Source: Topomyia yanbarensis (taxonomy: Eukaryota > Arthropoda > Insecta > Diptera > Culicidae). Taken from it: a DNA stretch of 64,000 nucleotides. The position numbers were made by a program, and so were the translations under genes. The stretch is from positions 388,571,037 through 388,635,036 of the forward strand of contig NC_080672.1 of the NCBI RefSeq assembly GCF_030247195.1, read 5' to 3'. The notes under the pieces were generated by a model. It searched no databases and had not been told where the DNA came from. It saw nothing but the letters and a program-made list of their open reading frames with translations. Shown one piece after another: positions 35,310-47,800 of this stretch (its first letter is position 1; each line of letters begins with the position of its first letter).

Positions 35310-35717
35310 CGTATGAAGAATCCTAGCATAAACTACATGCAGATTGGCTGTGTCTCCTAATGTGGCAAATATCTAGGATTGGCAGATTATTAGTTTTGAA
35401 TGAACTGTCGATAATTTTTGGGTTGTCTAGCCGGAAGGTGTGTCCCGTTTCTGCTGCGTGATCTACCAGTGCTGTTTTCTCTCTTACGCAAGCTATCGCT
35501 GTATCTTCGTTGGTGTACCCCGCATCCCGAAGCGTTGTTAGTATTTTCATGTTGGACCGATGACCACTTATGCTGTTTTTTTAACTTTGTGCTAGTCATG
35601 CATATGTATGAGCACATACAATCAGAACACACACCACCATACAGGCATACTCTATACGAGCTCAAGCAACTGTCACATTGTATGCACAGAAAACTTGCAT
35701 TACCTAGCAATAGGTAA
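35310..35717 (-). pseudogene. Penelope-like element GIY-YIG endonuclease fragment
   Basis: C-terminal endonuclease region of a Penelope-like retroelement. Reading minus, a CSYICMTSTKLKK segment (decayed YIG motif) is followed, after a one-base shift in an A run, by SGHRSNMKILTTL. Then comes KTALVDHAAETGHTF with DNPKIID and DICHI, the conserved end of these endonucleases. The RT part is absent. The frameshift and missing Gly of YIG indicate a relic. Confidence 0.75.
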
Positions 35718-36185
35718 TCTTAAATCTGTGCATCCTACTCCTCCAACAAAAAACAGGAAGTTCAAATTTATAAAGCTGACTAAACTTCATCCCATTAATT
35801 TTAAGTAAAAAAAATCATTCCCTCTCCCTTGTTTTCCGGCAGTGAAATAAGGACAGCAAATTAAAATTACCTGGTAAGTAATGGATTTTAAATGTGTGTA
35901 CTCTATGGCTGGTTGAAATCTGTTCAGCTCGAATTCCGAGGTAGAAGAATAAGCGTTTCGATCTGAAAATCGATGTGGACACGATCGAAACGGCGAAATA
36001 TAAGTACACGGATAGAAGTGTTCTGTGAAAAATAACTTTCCAAACAGGTAGTTTTGATTTCAGCAGTTGGATAGACAAATGACAATTGCTTGGTGCAAAA
36101 CAAGACATCGGACCACAGAACACACATTATCGGTAAAAAATATTAAAAAACAATGTAACAACAGCATAATAAACTTCCTTTCTAG

Positions 36186-36224
36186 AATCTTCGAAAAAGG
36201 TCCCAAGGCGACCGAAACGTCGGA
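36186..36224 (+). other. Degenerate hammerhead-ribozyme-like motif
   Basis: GGTCCCAAGGCGACC forms a stem-loop followed by GAAACGTCGG, as in the stem II and GAAAC core of hammerhead ribozymes carried by Penelope-like elements. The CTGATGA core box is replaced by CTTCGAA, so it is probably inactive. Confidence 0.45.
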
Positions 36225-36339
36225 TAAAAATAGTGTTTTGTAAACATCAGACTGCATAGCCGAAACACACAACCTTATAGTTATTACAGTCGACCCCCAT
36301 CCAAAAGCTGTTCTAACCTGAAAAAGAGCCGAAAGACCC

Positions 36340-37456
36340 TTAAAGGTTAAATCTTCTATAATCATAATGAAAAACTTTGTTCAAGACATTTCATAACTAA
36401 TTTTGTTGAAGACATGAAAACTCCATGTATTCAGAATATCCAAATACTTTAGACAATATGTGAACCAAACCTTTAAAACAAGTTATTCTGATATTACTCT
36501 AATTGATAAATCTCTTTTACTGTGTATAAACAATAAAATCCACGTTCCATTCAAGGTAGTCTCTGATGCTTACTACAAAAAGTTTGATTGAAAAGAAGTG
36601 GCTTTAAATTTTTTCTTAACTATCGTTTTATATCACGGTATATTGCATTTATGTAGGCTTCATATTTTCAATAAAGTTGTTTAAAATGACATTAGGGATC
36701 ATCCATAAATGACGTAGCACTATATGGGGGAGGGGGGAGTTTTGCATTTTGTGATGATGTGTGACGACAGGGGGTAGGGGGTCATATCATGCTACGTAGC
36801 TGTTTTAAAGGGGAATAACTAACATCGTTTCTTATTTTTTAAATTTTACGGGGACAAGGGGAGGGGAGAATTACCGTCATGCTACGTAATTACCAGGGGG
36901 GGGGGGGTATTTAGAGGTTTGTGACGAAATGCTACGATGGGGAAGGGGGTGTTAAAAATCACTTAAAAAATGCTACGCCATTTATGGATCGTCCCTTATC
37001 AACAACTTGGCTGAAGACACTAAATCTCTTACTATTTTTGAAAAGTTATTTCTCCATAATTACGTCTGGAAGATTTAATCACCAACATAATTATATCAAA
37101 AGCAGCGCTTTTTATGTTTGAACACTTCTTCGAGGTTGTTAAACCATTAAAGTTGATTGTTTCGAGATTTTGTGATCTTCACCGTTACCGTTGACCGTTC
37201 TAAAGTTTTTGAACATCTAGTCCACTTTAAAAGTACACTTTGTAATGGCATTCTTTGACTTCATTAACATATTAGAATAGAAATTATAAAAGGTTTGGAC
37301 TAATAAGGTTTGGAAATTATAAAAGGTTTGGACTAATTTTGTTTCTGACTTTTTCCAATTTATCAAATTTACATTAAATTTACACATTTTCGAAAAATTA
37401 ACGATTTCCATCAAACCCGCCCCCTCGCAAGCCAAATTTCTGGCTACGCCACTGCA
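36340..37456. mobile_element. Truncated hAT-type relic ending CTGGCTACGCCACTG
   Basis: The right end CTGGCTACGCCACTG (37442-37456) matches the termini of 14194-16114, and the adjacent AAATTT and purine/pyrimidine tracts match too. The interior shares AAAGTTGTTTRAAA and GAAGACAYGAA motifs. The left end is missing. A Harbinger-type MITE interrupts it. Confidence 0.6.
36695..36995. mobile_element. Harbinger-type MITE (301 bp)
   Basis: Inverted ends GGGATCATCCATAAATGACG and, read inverted, GGGACGATCCATAAATGGCG. They are flanked by TTA on both sides (36692-36694 and 36996-36998). Three-base TWA duplications fit PIF/Harbinger; the superfamily is an inference. Confidence 0.75.
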
Positions 37457-37509
37457 GAACGACAACACCCCCGAGGAGATATTGTCATTCAAATACGTCT
37501 TAAACTATA

Positions 37510-39400
37510 GCACTTAACCATACTGGGTTAGAAACAATAGCATATCCTGGAGATTTAGCTTTCTGTACATAGGTTCATCTATGTATGGTAAACCAAACAT
37601 CCGGGTACGCAAGTGAATTACTACAGGGCAGTTGTATATTAAATGACATGATGTTCCGTGATCGTATTCACAAAGATCACATGAATAATATTCAGCACAC
37701 TGAATAGCAGCCATTTGATAATTGAGTTTGCAATGTCCAGTCAGTGCCCTGACTAGAATACTGCAATTGTGCTTGTAAAAATACAACAAATTCTTCGACA
37801 TTTTCGGACTCACATCCGGCATAAAAGTCTTTCTTTAAACGCAACCTTGCCAGCTACGCCAATGGTTGGCATGTTCGGATGCAGCCCAAGTGCGAATCTT
37901 GTGCTTTATCCAACTTATCGACAGTGGTTCAGGGCCAACGAAGTCATTCGCACCGCCATCCAGCTCTAGCCAATTCATCCGCCCATTAATTTCCAGTAAT
38001 GACATGCGATTACTAATTTCGATCTCGAATCTACCGAACTATGTGCTTTCAGGGCAGCCTGACTGTCAGAGCATAAATAGATTCTTTTACCACAAATTCC
38101 CTGTTTAAGTACCGATTGTACGCTACACAGAATCGCAAAGATTTCTGCTTGGAATACGGTACAGTATCTACCAAGCAAATGAGATTGGTTTAATCTCATT
38201 TCATGACAATAGACACCAGTACCGGCTCGGCCCACCAACAAAGAACCGTCAGTATAACAAACTACGTATTCTTCAAGTTGTCGCTCCATCCATCCAAACA
38301 GCCATTTCTCGCGAAGGGGAATTCTCACATTAAAGTTCTAAAAGGAAAACTACATGTGACTATGTGGTCACTGGGAGCAAGTGTATACTCATCCCAAGTA
38401 ACCATTTGGAGCCACAGTTTTGTGTGGCTAGGTTCACGATCTATTAGGTTACTTTTCCAGTGCCCAGTAACCTTAAGACGGTATGCACAAGAAAGTGATT
38501 CTTGTGTCATGTAGTGGTTTTATGTTCAAGAGTGCCTCTAGAGCAGCAGTAGGTGTTGACGAGAACGCACCAGTCATTGCCATCAAACAAGGCCTCCCTT
38601 CTGCCACCAAACAAAGCCCCCATATGCTAGTATTGGTCTAACAATTGTTGTGTAGATCCACTGAATGTACTTGGGTTTGAGTCCCCAAGATTTGCCAAAA
38701 GCCCGTCTACATTGGCCGAAGGCAATGCAAGCTTTCTTGACGCTAAAATCGATGCGAGCTGTCCAATTAAGTTTTGAGTCAAGAATTACCCCAACGTACA
38801 TAACTTGATCTGTGATAATAATTTCAGAGTCTAAGAACTGCAATGGACGAGCTCCGGTTTTAATCCTTCGTTGAGTGAAAAGCACCATTGATATGATACC
38901 GGTGATCATTATTTTATAATCATCGACGAAACCATACGTCGGAAACCCAAGCTCATTAAGTTTCCTCAACAAGCCATCGGCGATAAGGTTCCATAGGAGT
39001 GGTGACAGCACACCGCCTTGAGGACATCTACAGACACTCAGTTTCCTTATCTCTACTTGTCTTAACGATGTCGATTGCTAAGCATTGCGTGTATCCAGTT
39101 CGTGATATATGAAGGTACTCCATGACCTCGTGCTACCTACAAAATGGATTCGAAAGACACGTTGTCGAAATCACTGTCAATATCGAGAAAAACTCCTAAA
39201 CTTGATTGCTTCTGTGAAAAAGCTTTTTCATTGTTGTGAACGACATTGTGTAACAGGGTGGTAGTAGACTTCCCCCGCTGACATGCATGTTGCATTGCAT
39301 GCAGCGCGTGCTCGCCCAAGCTAACATCCCGAATGTAGTGGTCGATTAAACGTTCCACTGATTTGAGAAGGAAGGAGGTCAGACTGAAATCGTCATAGGG
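37510..39400 (-). pseudogene. LOA-like non-LTR retrotransposon, 3' two-thirds of ORF2 (broken)
   Basis: Reading minus from 39400: an RT finger/palm region with LTSFLLKSVERLIDHYIR, a decayed QHACQRGKST block and FLDIDSDFDNVSFESI. After a gap comes MLSPLLWNLIADGLL, catalytic box FVDD (usually YADD) near 38925 and MYVGVILDSKLNW. Then LFGWMERQLEE leads into RNase H with CYTDGSLL, YCTVFQAEIFAI and CSDSQAALKA, and a C-terminal CDLCEYDHGTSCHLIYNCP block with cysteines and histidines. Several stops and shifts split it. The SFLLKTLERLVDRYIR-like finger motif plus RNase H fits the LOA clade (Lian-like in mosquitoes); the clade is inferred. Its upstream edge is a sharp junction with the GGGTTAA-ended block. 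Confidence 0.85.
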
Positions 39401-39450
39401 CACCAGCGGCTGCTCGTTCAGTGGGCCATAAGCGCGGCTTCCGGAGGGTT
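39386..39450 (+). repeat. Conserved ~65-bp block ending GGGTTAA (copy 2)
   Basis: Nearly identical to 11194-11260 (about five differences). It abuts the RT relic on its left; on its right the sequence continues into a hammerhead-like motif. Confidence 0.6.
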
Positions 39451-39460
39451 AATAACATTT

Positions 39461-39499
39461 CCTTGAAAAAAGCCAAAATCAGTGGCCGAAGCGTCGGGT
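39461..39499 (+). other. Degenerate hammerhead-ribozyme-like motif
   Basis: AGCC and GGCC flank a short loop, followed by GAAGCGTCGG. This is the same layout as the motif at 36186-36224 with one change in the GAAAC core and no CTGATGA box. Probably a Penelope-like element relic. Confidence 0.35.
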
Positions 39500-42400
39500 A
39501 GCATACGACACCCGTTCTACTTTTAGACCCTAAATTCTAAAAAGTCAGCATTTATTTTTCGAAAATCATTGCGATTTTAAAAAAATGACTCTTCCGTAAA
39601 AGATCTTCTTGTGTGAACAGTCAAAATCTTTACACAATTGCAGCAGTGTTCGATTCCGAACATTCCTCAACCATATGAACATGAAAGGAAGACATTGAAG
39701 ATTAAATTGAGTTGGCAAAGTCTTGAACAAACTCAATAAGTGTGTGTTTGCATCTTCTGCGACAAGTACGTAGATCAAACTTGACTGCTATCATGATCAA
39801 TAGTGTTAGTGTTGCCAGTCCCGCGCCATGCTCGGATATGATTAATCTTGCTAAGAGAGTACTTTACCGTACAGCGAGGACGAGCTGCTCTGCGCAAAAG
39901 ATCCCATCCATGGTGGAAGGTTTGTTTCGTTTAATCTCGCTAATTAATTATTATGCAACACAGAGGATTCACTTAGCAGTCGACTGGCGGAAGCCGGTTT
40001 TGGCAGTTCGAAATGGGAGCGAAAAGAATGGGAGAAAAGTACTGAAACAAACAGGACATTGCTACTTCTAAAGGCAGTTGTTTGTGCTGTGCGGTCGTAT
40101 GTGTGTGTGTACAAAACAACAATGTTCGTGACGCACAAAAGCTTCATTTTTCGCCGACGGTGACGACGACGACGGCTAGGAATGGGCTTACGGCACAGTT
40201 GTGGCAAGTGCCTGCGTTGTGGTTACGTATGACGACGCGCGCGAGGGTGGAATGAAAATTGCTTATTCTGCTGTTATTGTTGTTTCTTTTTTTCCTCTTC
40301 TGGCGCTTTTCAAAAACAACTGAAACCGGCGCCTGTAATGTTGGCGGATGTTTAACTTGGGCTTATGTCTCGCACGCTTTAAATCATGATGCTTTACATT
40401 TCGTTTCAGTCGTTTATTATGTTGTTTGAGTTCTATGGATGCTTAGCGGGAAGGTTAGCAACTTGGTCATGAACAATTAAAATTCATCAAACCCCATGCC
40501 AACAAACTTTAGTATGCCATGGATTTGCATTTCAATTTCGTCTCATTGGTATCAAGCAGACGGACTTGGCCAGCAGATATTTAGAAGATTTTCGTTTTGA
40601 ATTTAGCGTCTATATGGTAAGTGAATAGGTCTGTCAAACAGTGCTGAGTTCCATCACGGTAGTGATGGAAAAACTACTAGACAAATGAGAATGAAACAAT
40701 TAGCAGTCAAAAGAGTAAGTGGTTCTCGCTTCAATAAATTGGCATGGTAGTAGTAAGACGGTTCTGTCTTAGAATCATCATTGAGAGGATTTGAAAAGGA
40801 TCATCATTTTAATTACAACTTATATACGACTTATGATGGTCATCTTAGTACAAACAATGAACTAATATTAACAAATGTGCGGTTTTCCACAATGAGAACG
40901 GCTTAAAAGAAACGGAAAGGTGGAGAAAAAATCCACCGCATGCTGTCTGAAAACAATACACAAAATTTTTTCGATTACCACTTAAATAAAAATTAATGGT
41001 ACTCCATCTACATGTCATTTTAATGCGCGCTCTCTCTCTCGCATGGCTTGTGTAAGATATAGTTAACTGAAACACTATGAGAAGACTATGAAAATGAAAT
41101 GACGGTCATTTGTGGTGTGGCGATACTGTCATTTCATATTTACCATTTACAATTAAAATACCATCGTGAGATTGCTCAGCGCTGCCGTCAGATACTAATG
41201 AGACGAAGTTGAAATGCAAATCCAAGGATTACAAAAGTTATATGTACAGTGCTCCTCATGCACCAAATTGTTTTAATCCAATTATCTTTTAGTGAGAAAT
41301 ATAGTATATGTGTAACTTTTCGAGCCCGCTTTTTCAATTTTTGTACAAAGAACCCAAAAAAATAATATAGATAATAAGTTTGAGAACACTTATTTCCAAT
41401 TGTCCTTAGAATTGACATAAAGTCAAATTCTTTCATATTAGAAAGCAAGCTCCAGTTCCACGAAAAAAAATATGAAAAACCATTTCCGGCGAAACAAAGC
41501 TCCAACTAATATCCCACTCTCGTTAGCAGAGTTCTCCATCGTGTCCAAACCCTAAATTGCTCCCCGGCGCAGAAATACCGAGGCGCAAAAAACTCCTTTG
41601 ATCTACAGCATTTTTTTCGCTCTCTCTCTCCGTTCGACATACCCGAATCGAGTTTCGCTACCCCCCTCCCTCCCCTTCATCAGCTCTACCCGTTCAACCC
41701 AAAACCGCGTGCTTTAATTGCATTCCAGTTTTGATAGTGTCTCGCTTTGTTCTTCCAGCATATTCTATAGTAATCGAGAGGAGAGAGAAAGAAAAAAAAA
41801 AAAGACACACTCCCTACTATCTTTGGAAGCTGGCCATTTTTATTGCCTTTCTAACTGGTTAGAACCGAGTGTGCCCGGTTGGTTATTTTGCATCATTAGT
41901 CCTTGCAGGGGCAACAGGGCGTGTGCCAGCCATGGTCAGTGTACGGTAGTAGAAGAGTCCAGTAGTTTGTGCTGGCGAAACGAGTTACCTATACGGTCCT
42001 CCCCACCAGCGCACACCATCGGACCCCCCAGGTACCCGGGTATGTGACAGAGAATTAATTGAATCATTTGAATTTTAATTTGAAATTTAAATTAATTGAA
42101 ATTGATTGCGGGCTATTGTTGGGTGCCTTCGCCTAGTGTAGTTTCGGGTGGTGCCATAGAATCGGAACCGACATTCGATTTGCGCTTGCTGGTACCTATA
42201 TGCATATGTCACGAATATACGTAGTTAGGTGCACCATTCCCATCCGGTGTTTGCATTGCGCGTTAGAATGGATTGGAACAAAAGGTTAGGTCCGGAAAAA
42301 ACGGGTTTGTGTTTTAGAACCAGCGGGGAGGAATGGTGATGATGTTTGATGTGATTCAGTGCCACATGCTGGAATCACTTTTTGCTGAAATGGCTACAGC

Positions 42401-43425
42401 AATGCAAATTTTAGAAACACATTTGTTTTCAATTTCGAAATAAAATTTGTTTCGGGCAATGGAGACGTATAAGGGGCGGTGAATGTGAGCAATTGCACAT
42501 ATTGTAAAATCATAAATTTTTGAGAAACACTTTGAATTATGTTTGATGTATCACTAGATTAATGATCAGAGAAAAATTATTTCTTGCATGCGGACATCAT
42601 TCGATATCTGCCACAGTACCTGTGAACTCATATATTGTTTCGTTTTGGAGCTTGAGTCTATCTGATAGTCAAGTCGGTCAGCCAAATACTGATCAGACGA
42701 AGTCGAAATGCAAATACACAAAAGGTTTTTATTCCAAGTTTTTCCTTAGGAAGTAATATTGTGGAATGAATAATTTGTTTTAGTACACTATACCTACAAA
42801 AGTCAGGGAATTTAATTTACAGTTTTTAACGCATTCGTGACTGCCGAAGAATTTGTTCATCAACAGGAACAAATTTCTTCTCTGGCTAGGTACATTTTCG
42901 CTTTAAATGGATATACCGTTTTTACAGCACCCACAATATCTATATTGACAAGTTTCGATGGAATGTACTGTTTGAAAGCACAACAGCTACGAGATGGAAC
43001 AAGCTGCTCGAAGCTGTCTAGTTTTCATCCGGCAAATAACATTTTCTTCCAATCGTGCACATCAAGGCTGTCTAGAGGCTACTCTGGTTACAATGGCTTA
43101 ATTTATTGACAGACCCTTCTATATACCTACTTAATTGAATCTTGATATTGATTCAATTGTTGAAAAGGAATCATGTTGGGTCCGTTCGTTAAAGCAATAA
43201 CAACCTTCATATTAAGCAACTGAATAGTGCCTTGATAGAAATGAGCGAATCGAGAGAGCAGAAGCCTGTTTTAACCCCCAAAGCCAACTGATGATCGAAA
43301 TGTGATAGAAAATAAATTGCCTTTTTCGGAAAACGCACTTTTTAGATTCTCCGCTGAATATCATTTTAGCTATTCCATCCTCCGGGATAACGACTGCATG
43401 TCGAGCTCACTGCCACGCGGAATAA
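39500..43425. other. No recognised gene; short dispersed motifs only
   Basis: Apparently unique sequence. GAGACGAAGTTGAAATGCAAAT (41199 on) and its near-copy CAGACGAAGTCGAAATGCAAA (42696 on) are a dispersed motif also seen inverted near 14868-14900. CT-rich and GA-rich tracts occur around 41600-41800. A 110-codon frame at 41718-42047 is not supported as a gene. Confidence 0.4.
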
Positions 43426-43605
43426 ATCATAAATTCATGAACAAAAAGTCACGATTTCGTGAACTGAACGACTTACGAAAACTGTGACCAAGTTCCTGAA
43501 ATTATGCATAAAAAACCTCATATTCATGAAACGAGTGATTGTTTTAGAATTCATGACACTTTATTCACGATTATGGGAACAATTTTCTTCCGTGCAGTAT
43601 TTAAG
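43425..43605 (-). repeat. TTCGTGAA-rich dispersed repeat (reverse copy)
   Basis: The inverse of this segment, starting TGCACGGAAGAAAATTGTTC, matches the start of the repeat at 62335 (CACGAAAAAACAATTGTTCC) and shares the CATGAA/TTCGTGAA motifs. Confidence 0.55.
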
Positions 43606-43743
43606 CCTTTTTCTTGACACTCGGAAATATGCTTACTTCAATCTCTTTTATTAACTACTTAGAGTGAGTCAATCTTTTTCCTTTTTGTATTGTAACGACA
43701 TTTACTTTGCAAGGGACTGGAAGATTTGAAATAATTTACAATG

Positions 43744-44583
43744 TTAAGGGCCATAGCACTCAAGGAAGAGCAAGGAGAACCGACAACATAAGTCATTAAG
43801 GGACTTTACGCTTGTCCGTACATGCCGCAGACTCAGATGATTCGCATTAAATGCCAAAATATCATGACTGTTGCAGAAGACAAAGAGTTAAGTTAACGAC
43901 GCTGAATCCTTCCTGATAAAGACTCGACACGTCAATCGTTTGTTTACCATTTATCTATCAGTGTCATTCTAATCGAGCACGAGACCTGTCAATGTTATTC
44001 CAATCTAACAGAAGACTTGTCAAATGTTGTAATCTAATGAATGAATTTTGGAAAGTATTGTGATAGTGAGTTAAAATATTTTGAATAAATTTCTGAATCG
44101 AATCTCTAAGGCAACATAAAACATATAACTTTTATCATTACGGTGTCTTCTAAAAGTTGCTTCAACCATTGCAGCTATCCGTAATGTGGTAATTTTTTGG
44201 TAAACTACAGAACTGGACCCATTCCGCACGAATGTCGTAGTTTACCAGGAAGCGAAAAAACCAATATTTTTAAAACCAGCGGTAGTTTTATTGGTACAAA
44301 ACATCACAAAACACTTCATGATGAAAAAATTACCGACGTTACAACTCTGCGGTAACTAGTATAATAGTCGACTGAAGTTAACGCTCTAACAGTGGTGCTA
44401 GTTTGCAGAAAATAACGTTGCCAAACCGTTTTATTTTGTGGAGATAAGATGGCGAGTCTTTATTGAATAATTCAGCGTCTTTAGGTTAAGTCACCGGGAA
44501 ACTCTAAGCTTGACCCTATTCCACGCTTTTCTAAACATTCTTCTTTCAACTCCTTGCTCTTCCTTGAGTACTATGGCCCTTAA
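43744..44583. mobile_element. TTAA-flanked inverted-repeat element (~840 bp)
   Basis: TTAA at 43744-43747 and 44580-44583 encloses 30-bp inverted ends, GGGCCATAGCACTCAAGG onward and its complement, with one mismatch. The TTAA site suggests piggyBac, though the ends begin GGG rather than CCC. Similarity continues a few bases outside TTAA (CAAT), so the true boundary is uncertain. Confidence 0.7.
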
Positions 44584-44719
44584 TATTGAAAAATGTTTAA
44601 CAACTTCCAGTTCCTTGTTTATTAGATGTGGTTACAATATAAAAAGCTTACTTTAACGTCCGTGCCCCATTGCCATACAAGGCAACAGGGAGTATCTGCG
44701 ATTCACCCACAGAATTCTA

Positions 44720-44875
44720 TCTGCCCGAAAAGGCCATCTGGCCGAAAGGGCATATGGCCGAAAAGGCCAAAGGTCACCTCGCCGAAAAGGCCATCTGGCC
44801 GAAAAGGTCATCAATCTGGCCGAAAAGGTCATCTGGTCTAAAAGGCTATCAGGTCGAAAAGGCCATCCGTCCTCC
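44720..44875 (+). repeat. GGCCGAAAAGGCCATCTG short tandem repeat
   Basis: About nine imperfect copies of a 15-18 bp unit based on GGCCGAAAAGG, directly adjoining the large satellite. A related CGGCCAAA-type array lies at 50020-50235. Confidence 0.8.
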
Positions 44876-47800
44876 AGTCTTCCACAGACGTCCAGTCTTC
44901 CACAGCCGTCTAGTCTTCCACAGTCTTCAAGCCTTCCACAGTCTTCCAGTCCTCCACAGTCTTCCAGTCTTCTATAGCCTTCCAGTTTTCCACAGTCTTC
45001 CAGTCTTTCACAGTCTTCCAGTCCTTCACAGAATTCCAGTCCTTCACAGTATTCCAGTCCTTCACAGTCTTCCAGTATTCCAGTCTTCCACCGCCTTTCA
45101 CTGTTTTCCACAGTTTTCCACAGACTTCCACAGTCTTCCACAGTCTTCCACAGTCTTCCACAGTTTTCCACAGTTTTCCACAGTCTTCCACAGTCTTCCA
45201 CAGTCTTCCACAGTCTTCCACAGTCTTCCACAGTTTTCCACAGTTTTCCACAGTCTTCCACAGTCTTCCACAGTCTTCCTCAGTCTTCCACAGTCTTCCA
45301 CAGTCTTCCAGTCTTCCACAATCTTCAAGTATTCCACAGTCTTCCAGTCTTCCACAGTCTTCCAGTCTTCCACAGTCTTCCACAGTCTTCCACAGTCTTC
45401 CACAGTTTTCCACAGTCTTCCACAGTCTTCCACAGTCTTCCACAGTCTTCCACAGTCTTCCACAGTCTTCCACAGTCTTCCACAGTCTTCCACAGTCTTC
45501 CACAGTCTTCCACAGTTTTCCACAGTTTTCCACAGTTTTCCACGGTCATACACAGTCTTCCACAGTCTTCCACAGTCTTCTACAGTCTTCCACAGTCTTT
45601 CACTGTTTTCCACAGTCTTCCACAGTTTTCAACAGTCTTCCACGGTCTTCCACAGTCTTCCACAGTTTTCCACAGTCTTCCACAGTCTTCCACAGTCTTC
45701 CACAGTCTTCCACAGTCTTCCACAGTCTTCCACAGTCTTCCACAGTTTTCCACAGTTTTCCACAGTTTTCCACAGTCTTCCACAGTCTTTCACTGTTTTC
45801 CACAGTCTTCCACAGTTTTCAACAGTCTTCCACGGTCTTCCACAGTCTTCCACAGTTTTCCACAGTCTTCCACAGTCTTCCACAGTCTTCCACAGTCTTC
45901 CACAGTCTTCCACAGTCTTCCACAGTCTTCCACAGTCTTCCACAGTCTTCCGCAGTTTTCCACAGTTTCCACAGTTTTCCACAGTCTTCCACAGTCTTCC
46001 ACAGCCTTCCACAGTCTTCCACAGTCTTCCACAGTTTTCCACAGTCTTCCACAGTCTTCCACAGTCTTCCGCAGTCTTCCTCAGTCTTCCACAGTCTTCC
46101 ACAGGCTTCCACAGTCTTCCACAGTCTTCCACAGTATTCCACAGTCTTCCAGTCTTCCACAGTCTTCCAGTCTTCCACAGTCTTCCACAGTCTTCCACAG
46201 TCTTCCACAGTCTTCCACAGTCTTCCACAGTCTTCCACAGTCTTCCACAGTCTTCCACAGTTTTCCACAGTTTTCCACAGTCTGCCACAGTCTTCCACAG
46301 TCTTCCACAGTTTTCCACAGTTTTCCACAGTCTTCCACAGTCTTCCACAGCCTTCCGCAGTCTTCCAGTCTTCCACAGTCTTCCAGTATTCCACAGTTTT
46401 CCAGTCTTCCACAGTCCTCCAGTCTTCCACAGTCTTCCACAGTCTTCCACAGTCTTCCAGTCTTCCAGAGTCTTCCAGTATTCCACAGTCTTCCAGTCTT
46501 CCACAGTCCTCCAGTCTTCCACAGTCTTCCACAGTTTTCCACAGTCTTCCACAGTCTTCCACAGTCTTTCACAGTCTTCCACAGTCTTCCACAGTCTTCC
46601 ACAGTCTTCCACAGTCTTCCACAGTCTTCCACAGTATTCCACAGTCTTCCACAGTCTTCCACAGTCTTCCACAGTTTTCCACAGTCTTCCACGGTCATAC
46701 ACAGTCTTCCACAGTCTTCTACAGTCTTCCACAGTCTTTCACTGTTTTCCACAGTCTTCCACAGTTTTCAACAGTCTTCCACGGTCTTCCACAGTCTTCC
46801 ACAGTTTTCCACAGTCTTCCACAGTCTTCCACAGCCTTCCACAGTTTTCCACAGTCTTCCAGTCTTCCACAGTCCACCAGTCTTCCACAGTTTTCCACAG
46901 TCTTCCACAGTCTTCCACAGGCTTCCACAGTCTTCCACAGTCTTCCACAGTATTCCACAGTCTTCCAGTCTTCCACAGTCTTCCAGTCTTCCACAGTCTT
47001 CCACAGTCTTCCACAGTCTTCCACAGTCTTCCAGTCTTCCACAGTCTTCCAGTATTCCACAGTCTTCCAGTCTTCCACAGTCCTCCAGTCTTCCACAGTC
47101 TTCCACAGTTTTCCACAGTCTTCCACAGTCTTCCACAGTCTTTCACAGTCTTCCACAGTCTTCCACAGTCTTCCACAGTCTTCCACAGTCTTCCACAGTC
47201 TTCCACAGTCTTCCACAGTCTTCCACAGTCTTCCACAGTCTTCCACAGTTTTCCACAGTCTTCCACGGTCATACACAGTCTTCCACAGTCTTCTACAGTC
47301 TTCCACAGTCTTTCACTGTTTTCCACAGTCTTCCACAGTTTTCAACAGTCTTCCACGGTCTTCCACAGTCTTCCACAGTTTTCCACAGTCTTCCACAGTC
47401 TTCCACAGCCTTCCACAGTTTTCCACAGTCTTCCAGTCTTCCACAGTCCTCCAGTCTTCCACAGTCTTCCACAGTCTTCCACAGTCTTCCAGTCTTCCAC
47501 AGTCTTCCAGTATTCCACAGTCTTCCAGTCTTCCACAGTCCTCCAGTCTTCCACAGTCTGCCACAGTTTTCCACAGTATTCCACAGTCTTCCACAGTCTT
47601 TCACAGTCTTCCACAGTCTTCCACAGTCTTCCACAGTCTTCCACAGTCTTCCACAGTCTTCCACAGTCTTCCACAGTCTTCCACAGTCTTCCACAGTCTT
47701 CCACAGTCTTCCACAGTCTTCCACAGTCTTCCACAGTTTTCCACAGTCTTCCACGGTCATACACAGTCTTCCACAGTCTTCTACAGTCTTCCACAGTCTT

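Noticed and set aside
41718..42047. 110-codon plus-strand frame with several Cys
   Set aside because: Low-complexity start and no recognisable domain; likely chance.
43284..43310. CTGATGATCGAAATG as a hammerhead ribozyme core
   Set aside because: There is no stem II between the boxes and no flanking pairing.
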